From contig JAYMSP010000165.1 of NCBI GenBank assembly GCA_036897095.1, positions 1 to 64,000 on the forward strand: 64,000 nt of DNA. The letters run 5' to 3'. The translations under genes and the position numbers were made by a program. The notes under the pieces are model-generated. The model worked only from the letters and a program-made list of their open reading frames with translations. It did not search any database and had not been told where the DNA came from. Below, piece after piece: positions 39,273-50,130 of the stretch. This DNA is from Plantago elongata. Lineage: Eukaryota; Streptophyta; Magnoliopsida; Lamiales; Plantaginaceae. How positions within the stretch are numbered: the stretch's first letter is position 1; each line of letters opens with the position of its first letter.

Positions 39273-41700
39273 CTCTCCTGCCATGGGCTTGATGGATTGA
39301 GAAACTGTTGATGTGGTTGTTTGAATTACTTTCTGACCTGTCATTCGAAATGACGCATTGATATGAAACATATAACAACATTTTAGTAATTACCAAAAAA
39401 TTCTTTTGAAAAAAACGGACAAATTACAGTAGAATAAAACTCTATTTACAATCACGCGTGGATTATCATTCGCCCTAACTCAAACAACCTTATGTCTAAC
39501 ATCAAGTTGGATCAAGTAAATAAATGAAAAATATTTCACACATACAACACCACGATGAACACAACTACTCAAGTCGCTTGTTCATTACTGAATAAGAAAA
39601 GAAGTCAATTAAAAAATTACCTTGAACTTGATTATTAATGTGAAAATCCCTACTCGAAGATAAGAATAACCAAGATGATGAATTGAATATATATATGGTA
39701 TAAAGCAAGGCCTAGTTTCAAATTTATAAAAGTATATAAAGTATTCAAACTATTATGTGATGAAAATATTGATTTCTTGCCTAGCTTTTTGATAGATTTT
39801 CACGATCTAGCAAGTCTACGTGATAAAATTAGATAAATTATCCTACCTTTAATGAGAATAGAGCACATTGGTCGTAAAGTATGTGGCACGAGCGAATGTA
39901 AAATTAACTGGATTTTGCAACATGAAAGCGTATATGCAAATATTTTTACTAATAACAAATAGGTTATGTGCACATTTTTCTCATACAAGTATACAAACAC
40001 TAGAACATCTCATATTTTCAAACACTAAATTAAGAACATAATATTAATTCTTCCATGATAATTAGAAGTTTCCTTGTGTATTTCCAATTTTGGTTTCTCT
40101 AAAATGGACATTATGCTCAAACATAACTAAATAAACAATTGAGAAGCAGTGACAATATTTACCTGGATTAGGAAAGATTGGGCCTTTGTTGGCAACTAAT
40201 GAGCTTAGCCACGAAACAACTTCTGCTCTCGTTCTCCAACTTGTTTGAGCATTGATTGTGCCCGTGGATCCAAATACACGTAAATAATCTACTGAAACAG
40301 TATAGATCATGTGCCTCACACTCCTTTCAGTTCCAACGACTGCTAGGAGAGAACTTCCAGTTGTATCGCGCAATATATAATGCACAATACGACTTCCTTT
40401 CCCTGACATAACAATACACTCTTCCCAACCCTTACGCACTTGATTGTCAGCCATCCTGATATGTATAGTACGTATATATATAAAAACATGTTGAGAGAGA
40501 AGTACTCATTTAATCTTGTTCTTACAAAACAAACTCATTTCAGAGAATTAAACATAAGATGCTACTGAAGAGACGAAAATAAATAATTAATAAAGTCTCG
40601 TTAAACCCCTTCACAAAATTTGTGATTTACACGATCCTATTGCTTTTGGAACCTGCAAGGACCACTTGGATGTATTAGTGGCTGACTGACCATTCTTTTT
40701 ATCTAAAAAAGAATAGTTTTGTGTAGCCATTGATTCATATTTATAATCTACATCAATGTTTAATTCATATTTTATTGTAAGCGTGTTATCATGTCCATGT
40801 TGCTTGAATGCTCCCGAAGAGTTAATAGATATCTAAATTTACGTAGAAAAAGGGGTTAATAGATCGCTAAATTTACGCGGGAAAGTTTTTTATTTTATTC
40901 GCTAACATATAATTAATTTCAATTGTCACTAAAATAACAACATACATAACATATATTTTTTGTCTATAGTTGTTAATCTAGCTCCGTCCTTTATCCAAGT
41001 TTGACAAAGTTTCAAAACAGAACATTTCCCTAGAACTTGAAAGAAAAATGAAGTTAGGGAAACCGATAATTGAGAAAAAAAGTTGGGCTATAACGAAAAT
41101 GAACAAATTCAAAGAATTAAGGATTTATACATCATAAACCAACGAGAGAACTCGACTCTTGAAAGAAAGAATTATATATGCGTCCAAGGGTTTGCATCAC
41201 CAAGTAATCATGTTCTTGAATTTAATCAATTAACAATTCCATTAACAAAATTTTAAAATGTACAAATTTGTATATAGATCAGCGGAGACGACATGTTGTT
41301 GTAATTATATAGTCATTTTTATCACAAAATGAATTTGACTGGAGTGTAGACAAGAAGAAGGAACTTTATCCAACTCATTCAATTAACATAATCCACAAAC
41401 ACCAAAATAAATTGAAAAACATAATATGAAACATGATAAAAAAAACTATGTTGTTAAATAAACACCTAAAGCTAAGTGATTAATATGAACACTAAGTCAT
41501 GGACATAAGAACATTCAAAGACAAAATGAATTACAATTGAACAAATGATTATCAATTAACAATGCAAATAATTTACCTGATATCAAAGAAACAAAATCTT
41601 TATACTTATCGAGAGTAGCCGAAATAAAACCCTGCTATCAAAGAATTCCAACAATTCAAAGAAGAAGAAGAAGAAGATGGTAGTTGGACTCAAGCATTTA
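39273..41700 (-). pseudogene. orphan N-terminal exons resembling plant BAH/agenet proteins
   Basis: Coding exon 40454-40163 starts MADNQVRKGWEECIVMSGKG and continues with VVGTERSVRHMIYTVSVDYL and RTRAEVVSWLSSLV, which I recall from the N-terminus of plant nuclear proteins with BAH or agenet domains. A second exon, 39337-39273 (QKVIQTTTSTVSQSIKPMAG), joins in frame with good splice sites, giving about 119 aa. A 5'UTR intron is likely between TATCAG/GTAAAT at 41577 and CATATCAG at 40456, so the leader exon is near 41577-41700. The large BAH part of the family is not visible downstream, so this is a truncated copy, a short stand-alone gene ending just after 39273, or has a distant missing exon. 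Family naming is from memory. Confidence 0.45.
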
Positions 41701-41719
41701 AATAAAACATGGTAAAGAA

Positions 41720-43335
41720 ATGTGATATTTTGAGAATTTTATAGATAAAAAGACAAGAAAAGTTACTGGGATGTTTGGTAGCAGATTTTGTCGCTTAAAG
41801 TTAAATGGAAATTGCATTTAATAGAAAATGAAATATTGAAAAAATATTAATATTATGTGTGACATTAATGAATTTATTTCTTAATGTAAATCAAGTTATT
41901 TATACATGGACTTGCAATAAATAAAATTAATGACACCTGCCGAAATAGAATGGGAAATATTAAGCAAAGTGTAATACATTGCAATAATTCTTGGTCAAAA
42001 TTATCAGCACACATTTGATTTGTTATCTTTCAAAGAATGCTATATTGTAGTAATAAATAAAAATTTCTCAAACTACTTTATTGATTTAGAGAATTGAAGG
42101 AATTATATTTAATTAATGTATATGAGTATATTTATTCATCATTTATGTAATTAATATAATGTATATGAGTATTTTTTTTAAAATTGGTCAATGATTGTGA
42201 TGAAATGGTAATAAGTTTATGAGAAGTTTGTGTCCAATATTTTTCTCCTTTAGCTATATTAAGAACTCTATTATGAAGTTATAGAAGAATGCTAAATTTA
42301 ATTAGTCCAACAACTTGCTCAATGTTCTTAAAATTTTGCAAGCATAGTTCGTTTATGGTGGAAAATGAATGAAGTATATTTGAAGTAAACTTAGTTGTCT
42401 TTTGAGACGCATTCGGTCCTAATTATTAGTAATTAGTTAACTAATTAAATAAATACACAATTCATATTTTAAACAAATCTCGGTCATATTTGAGAACAAA
42501 AACAATGCAAATTTGAGTCTGAATAAAAGTATTTGTTCAATTTGCTTCATAAGTCATAACAAATAAATAATTTGGAGAACAATGAGTAGAACATCACTTC
42601 TTCACCTATAGATAGTGGTCTATTTTTCATATGGATATCACCCAAGAAACAAGTCTTCTCTTATGAATTGTTCTTGCTTTCAGTTTCCTTAGCTACATAA
42701 TCTGGGAATTTATTGTGCAACTACATGTTGATTTTATATTGTTTCTTACAAGATAGATGCCCATCAAAATCTCAAGCACCATAGATGTGGGTGAATTTCA
42801 AAAAATTGTTAATTTACACATGCATAAGCTCTTCATACCCGAATCAACATCTTTTTCATTTATTCCATTCTTGTACTTCCAGTTTGTTAATATCTTCATT
42901 CCCCTCTTGTAATTTGTATGTTGCAAATTTTCATCAATTGAAGGTTAATTTGAAGTAACAATATTCAATACACGTATATGGATCGATGAGCCTGAACTCT
43001 TAGCTGAGTGTTGGTAAAGGACTTACTTTTCATTTTCTAGATTTATACAACGTAAGAAATTGTCTAGTAAATGTAGGTGATATATGGTTGGGGTAGATTA
43101 TAGTTGGGTTTAAGATTCGACTTCATTTTCTTGCGTTTATTTAATTAGTACATAGTAACCCGTGTTTATTTTGGATGAACATGAAATATGAACATTATGG
43201 GAACATCATAACACATAGATGCACATTGTACTTTTCCTACCCTTTTAAGCAAATGCAAGTAAACGTTGAAATTGTACATTCGCTTCTAAACGATCACAAT
43301 TTAACACGTGCATATGGAATAGGAAAAGATATGTA
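41720..43335. other. intergenic, AT-rich, no gene recognised
   Basis: No open stretch of note and no repeat ends recognised between the orphan exons and the copia element. Confidence 0.5.
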
Positions 43336-43346
43336 CTAGTTCGAAT

Positions 43347-43532
43347 TGTCAATTTTAGACTGAATGCCTTTTCTCATTGATATCTCCATCTTTATATAGT
43401 ACATAGAATGGTCAGTTACATGCATGCTTTTAGCTAATCACAATAACTCTAAGATTATGTCAGTTACTAGAATAATCTAATTTAGGCAGCTAGCTGTACA
43501 ATCTAATTTATTTCAGATTCATTCTATTGTCA
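43347..43532 (-). repeat. 3' LTR of the copia element
   Basis: 186 bp, beginning TGTC and ending TTGTCA on the plus strand, near-identical to 48062-48242. It adjoins the polypurine tract at 43533-43545. Confidence 0.88.
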
Positions 43533-46500
43533 CCCCCCCCCCCTCAAATTGATGTATGTTGATCAACAAGCCTCAATTTGGAACGTAGAAATTGATGTCT
43601 ATCACTGGAAAGAGCTTTAGTGAAAACATCAGCAGTCTGAAGATCTGTCTTGATATGAGGCAAAGTGATGACTTTCTCATCATAATCTTCACGAATCGAA
43701 TGACAATCAACTTCAATGTGTTTCATCCGCTCATGAAACACATGATTTACAACAATTTGAATGGCACTTGTATTATAAGCAAAAAGAGAAGTGGGTGTTG
43801 TTTGAAGAAACCCAAGTTCAGTTAGTAGCCTCCGCAACCAAATTATCTCAAAACAAGCGGAAGACATTGCACGATATTCTGACTCTGTTGATTACTTGGA
43901 GACACGGTCTTGTTTCTTACTCTTCCAAGACACTAAAGAGTGTCCAAGAAACATACTCCATCCGGTAATCAATCGTCTCGTGTCAGAACAACCAGCCCAA
44001 TCAGCATCGTTGTACCTTGACAACTGAAGGTTGGAATCTTTGGAAAATATTAGACCATGTGCATCAGAACCATTTAAATATCGAATAATTCGCTTAACGG
44101 CAACCATGTGAAGATGGGTAAGAGCTTGCATAAATTGACTAACTTGTTGAACAACAAACGAAATCTCCAGACTAGTAATCGTCAAATAGTTTAGACTCCA
44201 TACTTATGTTGATTCAAGAATATGTTGTTTGGAGTAGAGTGAACCTCCAAACCTAAGAAATACTGCAAAGGCCCCAAATCCTTCATTTGAAAGGACTGAT
44301 GAAGTTGATCCTGAAGTCGTACAATTAACAACGTGTCTGATCCTGTAATAACAATATCATCCACATATACAAGTAGAAGCACAACACCGTTAGATGTCTT
44401 TGAATGAAATAGAGATGGATCATACTGACTTTGGACAAATGAGAAGCTAATAAATGTAGAATAAAACTTATCAAACCAGGCACGAGGAGCTTGTTTCAAC
44501 CCGTATAGTGATCTCTTTAATCGACACACATCTGAGGATTGTGTGGAAAACATACCAGGAGGTGGAGTCATATAGATTTCTTCCTTGAGATCACCATGCA
44601 AGAAAGCATTTTTGGCATCCATTTGTCTTAGATACCAAGCTTTGGAGGCTGCAATTGCCATAACAAGGCGTACGGTAGTCATCTTAACCACAGGTGCAAA
44701 TGTCTCCTCATAATCTATCCCATATTCTTGTCGATTACCGAGCGCAACCAATCGTGCTTTATATCAATCAAGTGAGCCATCAGATCGCAACTTGATCGAA
44801 TAAACCCACTTACAACCAATTGGTTTAACGTTAGGAGGACATTGAATAATATCACAAGTGTGAATATGAAGAAGAGCCTGAATTTCCTCATGCATTGCTT
44901 TCGTCCAACGTGGCTATGTAGATGCTTGAGAATAAGAGTTAGGAACCGCAATGTTGGCTAAAGTAGCCGAGAAACCGTACCTTTGAGGAGAACTAGCAGT
45001 ACGAGTGGAACGCCATTTAGAGGACCAGTTGTGCAAGTGGAACGCCTTCACTGCACTACCGCAACATTAGGTGCTGAATTTAGTTCAGGATCATGCACAG
45101 GCGGAGAAGGTAGCGAGGGGGGAGGGTCACCGTTGATAGACAAGACATGTTTTGAAATGCTCAACAGATGCATGCACATCGTCAAAACTAGGAAGAAGGA
45201 CTTTATCAGAGTGTGTTATATGCTGCGGAAAATAGAACTCTTGCTCAAAGAAGATCACATTTCTAGAAATGTGAAATTTATTAGAATTAGCATCAAAGCA
45301 AACAAAGCCCTTATGAGCAGAACTATATCCTATGAAGGCACATTTAGCGGATTGGGCAGTGAGCTTATGGCATTCATATGGAGGTAAATGGACAAAGCAA
45401 ACACATCCAAAAGAGTGAAGAGTATTATAATGTGGATGGACTCCAAAAAAAACGATAATATGGTGAGTCAAAATTTAATTGTTGCGAAGGCAAACAATTG
45501 ATAAGGTGGACTGTTGTAGACAATGCTTCTACCCAAAATTTAGATGGAACGGAGGCTTCTAAAAGTAAGGTTCGGGCAACATCCAACAAGTATCTATTCT
45601 TACGTTCAACAAGACCATTTTGTTGAGGAGTATAAGGACATGAACGTTGAGAAACAATGTCCTTTTCCAATAGAAATGTTTGGAAGGCATGAGACATGTA
45701 CTCCCAACCATTGTCAGAACGCAAACTTATGATGTGTTTTAAAAATTGTGCCTCAATAAGTGCCACAAAATTTTGAAACACATTTTGTACTTCACTTTTA
45801 AAGCGTAGGAAGTATATCCATGTAAAATGGTTGTAATCATCAATAAATGTTGCAACATATTTGTATTGCCCATGGGAAATGATAGGTGAAATTCCCCAGA
45901 CATCAGAATGAATAACTTCGAAAATGGCAGTGGCACGATTATCTGAAGATAGAAAAGGAAGAGTTTTACTTTTTCCAATCAAAAGATAATTCATGGGCAC
46001 TACACTGAGATTGGATACTCGACAATCCACTCTTTATTAAATGGGACAAGACAACTTGATTTGAATGACCTAACTGTTTATGCCAAATATCATGCTTATT
46101 CAAAATTGTACATGCTAAAAACAAAGTCTTGGGAACAGAAAAATGCAAAGGAAATAATCTGCCCACTTTAGGCCCCCTCGGGATCACCTTCCCCGATACC
46201 TGATCCTGCACAAGACAATCATGATTAGAAAAGTTCACGCTACAATTGTTATCAACCAACTGTCCAACAGAGATCAAACTAGTAGATAGTCCTGGTGAGA
46301 CAAACACACTATTAAATGAGGCCCAATATCACCAACTTTGGTAATAGGCAGAGTACTACTATCAAATATTTGAATATTTTATCTACCAGTATACTCTCTC
46401 GTATTCTGTAATAAATTGGATGATTCTGTCATATAATTGGATGCACCCGAACCTACAAACCAAGAAGAAGAAGCTGCCTTACCTTGACCTTGAAGTCCAA

Positions 46501-46674
46501 ATGCAAAAAATGCAGAGAGGAATTTCAGGAGTGAGATTATTGTATTGATTTAGAGAAGGAGTCGAGGTACTAGCATGAAGATCCTGAACACGAAGATTTT
46601 CTTGTCGTATGGGACATTCATTGATAGTACGATCAAGTTTCTTACAATACTCACATAACTTCTTCTTGCAAAAA

Positions 46675-47210
46675 CATACTCCTTATAATAGATACGGATT
46701 AAGAGCGACTTGATTATAGAAAGTACTAGTAGTGGAAGATAGCTTCCTTTTATTACTCTATTTTAAGATATGTGCGCTCAATATTAAACTACTATAAAGG
46801 GCTACTACAAGCAAGCCTATAATATTAAACACATTATAGGGTAAATATTCTCTCTAGTAATAGCCTATGAAATATGTATGGTACACTCTCTTCTAGTAAT
46901 CAAATATAAAGGGAAGCTTGCGTATAAATATTAATACCTTGGTACACTCTTAAAAGGTATTGCTTAAGGGAAGAATCATATTATATAGTGTCTTCACTAA
47001 TACATAAATAGCTTAGTTATGACTTGAAATAAGAAGTAGAAGCACTCTCCTTCTACCTAGTTACAAAAGTAAAGAGCCTACTAGCGTATCTTATAAGAGA
47101 CTTGTCTTTCTTAAATAATATATGTATACTACGAGGAGCCCTCTTCCTATTAATTATAAATATCTAAGTATAGGATACACTCTCTAATTTAAATAGCTAG
47201 ATACCCCTGT
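46675..47210. repeat. TA-rich insertion inside the copia element
   Basis: About 0.53 kb lies between the two zinc-knuckle-like parts of gag and matches no copia region. Its composition is odd: by hand count the first 180 nt hold about 33 TA steps but only about 5 CA and 4 TG. No ends, coding capacity or family were recognised. Confidence 0.5.
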
Positions 47211-48061
47211 AATAACGAACAATGTGTCCAAACTCATTGCAGTTGTAGCATTGTTTGGATTTCTTTCCTCGATTCTTTCTCTGGACAACATAAGCAACAT
47301 TAAGCGCTTCATAGCATTGTTGAGAATTATCCATAGTAGTTGTGTTGCCATTCTTTGCTCTTCACGCGATAGTTCCCCAAAACATATGTCCAAAGAAGAA
47401 ACTGCACCTCTGTTAAGCAACTTCAAACTCTAGTCTTAGTTTCATCAAGAATTGATCCCGCTTGCTCTCTTCATGTACCACTTGAAGTGCTAGAAGAGCC
47501 TCCTCGGGTACCTTACTATAGATAATGCCACAATACTCGCTCCAAAGGTTAAGAAATTTTGAATAGAATTGTTCAACAACAAGATTACCTTGAGTATACG
47601 TGGAAATCTCATGCTCCAATTGAAATTTCCGGGTAGTATTATCTTGATGATAAATGCGCTTTAGAAAATTCCACATCTCCTTAGTCGTGCCAAAACACCG
47701 TAAGTTGTTCACCATATGTGCCTCAATGGAAGTTGTGAGCCAAGTTATAATGCGAGCATCCTCCGTTTCCCATTTGACAAGTTGAGTTGTGTTTGTGGGA
47801 ATAGGAGATGAACCATCAATATGGCCCAAAGTTCCTTCCCTTTCAAAAAAATTGTGAAACTGAAATTCCCAATTACCATAATTTTTTCCATTGAAAGTAC
47901 CAACAAAAGTTTCACTTGTCATGATTTTAGAAGTGAAAAAAAATGCCAGCAGACAAGATCTGACAATCTGGAAAAAAAAAACTTTGGTTCTACGGAACCA
48001 ACCGTGGAGAAAAAAAAGTAGAACTACTGGAGAATGTTTTTATAGACTGGCTGGGACACCA

Positions 48062-48242
48062 TGTCTTGGACATAATGCCTTTTCTCATTGCTATTCCATC
48101 TTTATATAGTTCATAGAAAGGTCAGTTACATGCATGAATTTAGCTAATCACAATAACTCCAAGATTATGTTAGTTACTAGAATAATCTAATTTAGGCAGC
48201 TAGCTGTACAATCTAATTTAATTCAGATTCATTCTATTGTCA
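48062..48242 (-). repeat. 5' LTR of the copia element
   Basis: 181 bp, followed (on the minus strand) by the primer-binding-like site and preceded by the CGAAT target duplication at 48243-48247. Confidence 0.88.
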
Positions 48243-48249
48243 CGAATTA

Positions 48250-48915
48250 AATCACACTCATCCATTTCGATGACCTATTTATGAAACCTTGAAAGAGTAA
48301 TTGTGTACTACACTGATCGGAGTGTCAATTCATAGTTCCTTAAAGTAAAGTAACAAAAAAGAGCATCATGATTTTTCTAGTCTTTAAATTCTTCATATTC
48401 ATCTACACACTCAATGAACATACACATAATTTAAAGGTTATTTTTAATAACACGCAAGCACAAACACGCACAAAAACATAAAAATAAAAATTTGGTGGTT
48501 TGTACCCGATTCATCTCCATGAAGCTAATAAGCTGAAATAGAGTGGAAATCTTTGTAAATGTACAACATCCGATAAATTCGTAAGTAGAAACGCCATTGA
48601 ATGTCAATTTTGAGGGAGAAACACATAGTAGCATGTTTGTGTGTGCATTTTTGTGAATCTGTTTTTTCAAGCCTAACTCGATCCTTATATAGACAAACCG
48701 GTCCGATTTGATTACCGAAAAAATCGCACGCCTGGACCATTTTAATCGATTTTCTACATGAAAACCAGATAAGTTTATGTCCCTTGATAAACTTCTCATT
48801 TCGCCATTTTAGTTCTATCATACAAAGGTTCTCCTTTCTATTTATAGTAATGGGACCCTCTACTTCACGAACTTACTATCTCTTTTTTAATCATTTTTAT
48901 TCTTTCTCCATTTAA
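48250..48915. other. intergenic, no gene recognised
   Basis: Minus-strand open stretches at 48431-48821 (up to 122 codons in two overlapping frames) are not recognised and have no splice or codon support. Confidence 0.4.
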
Positions 48916-48921
48916 ATAATA

Positions 48922-49153
48922 ATTTCTCCGTCTTATTAATAATGAAACAATTTAGTTTTGCACGATTTTTAAGAAAAATATGTGGTATGTGGTTAAGAAT
49001 GAGTTCGAGATAGAGAAATAGGTAGCTTAATAATATGTGGTTAAAAATGAATTGTATTGTGGAGTTTATTTCCATAAATGAAAATTTGTTTCACTTTGGT
49101 AAGACGCCGAAAATGGAAAAATGTTTCACTTTTAGCGGAACGGATGGAGTAGT
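48922..49153. mobile_element. Stowaway-like MITE
   Basis: Left part reads TTTCTCCGTCTTATTAATAA then TGAAACA. The right part read inward is CTCCATCCGTTCCGCTAAAA then GTGAAACA. CTCC.TCCGT termini next to TA are typical of Stowaway (Tc1/mariner) MITEs in plants. Exact ends are approximate. Confidence 0.55.
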
Positions 49154-49159
49154 ACATAA

Positions 49160-50040
49160 CAAGGGACTGACTCCACTTGTCACTATTGTCATACTTTATT
49201 CATTTCTTTTATTATTTTATTACCATCTTTCCTGCTTTATGATTTATTTATTTTTTGGGATAGATGGATGGAATAGTAGGCCTTGTTTACCAGTATATTT
49301 TCAATTTCATGAGCTTTTTTTGACCATTGATTAATAAAAAGCTTGTTATATTAATGCACATCTTTTTAAACAAGTTTGCTGAAAAACTAGCTAGTTTGAT
49401 AAGCTAACTTATCAACCAAGTTAGTTTGTTAAAGAAAAAAATACCTGACCAGCTAACAACTAATTAATTAGCTAATAGCTAACTTTCCAACTAGTTTTTT
49501 TTTAAATAAATACTTAATATTTTTTCCGTCTCGAATTAAATATTTCGTATTTCATTTTGAATTGTCTTAAAAATTTTTGTTCCATTTCTATATTTGATAA
49601 TTTTATACTTCACAATTCAATGTTATGTTCAAAAGAAACTCAATAATTGAATTGTAATATATGTTTGAATTCATAACTTTTATTTCTTATACTTCATTTT
49701 TTATAAGTATACATTAATTAATTATCTGCATAAAAATATGTGTATGATACAACGAAACAATTTCAATTGGGGACGAGGGATATGAAATTGTAAAGTGGGA
49801 GGTAGACAGCCGAATAAATTCCTTACCTGGAGCCTGATGTATTCTATTCCAGACAGACTCAACGGTGTGGGAAAAGCAAGTAAAAGAGTCGAAATGGGAC
49901 CCACTAAGTTTGAAAATTGAGGACTTTTTCTTCTTTTAGAAAATCACCACCGAAAGGAAGTAATTATAATAATCATCATTGACTTCATTCACATTCTACA
50001 ATCCAAACGGATATATCCGAGTAACCGATTTATTGGTTGA
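49160..50040. other. upstream flank of TORNADO1
   Basis: AT-rich. 49360-49500 contains repeated AGCTAACT/AGTTAGTT words in both orientations that may be a small inverted-repeat element. The promoter of TORNADO1 presumably lies in the right part, but no clear TATA box was fixed. Confidence 0.4.
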
Positions 50041-50130
50041 AGATGAAGTGAAAATTGAGCTCCGTGGTCTCTTTCTTGTTCTTGTTTGTGTTATAATGTT
50101 ATTGTGTTAGTGTTCTTATCTATCCAAAGT

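Larger units (their letters stand above)
43347..48242 (-). mobile_element. Ty1/copia LTR retrotransposon, end to end but broken
   Basis: About 4.9 kb, flanked by the 5-bp target duplication CGAAT (43342-43346 and 48243-48247). LTRs are short (43347-43532 and 48062-48242) and differ by roughly 5-6 percent, so insertion was perhaps a few million years ago. On the minus strand the order is 5' LTR, a primer-binding-like site TGGTGTCCCAGCC (48061-48049), gag (about 47.9-46.6 kb) with zinc-knuckle parts, integrase (about 46.3-45.1 kb), reverse transcriptase (about 44.95-44.2 kb) and RNase H (about 44.2-43.5 kb). A G-rich polypurine tract (43533-43545) adjoins the 3' LTR. Gene order integrase before RT defines copia. 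The coding region carries several breaks, roughly five to ten, and an inserted segment of about 0.5 kb inside gag, so it is not autonomous. Confidence 0.92.
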
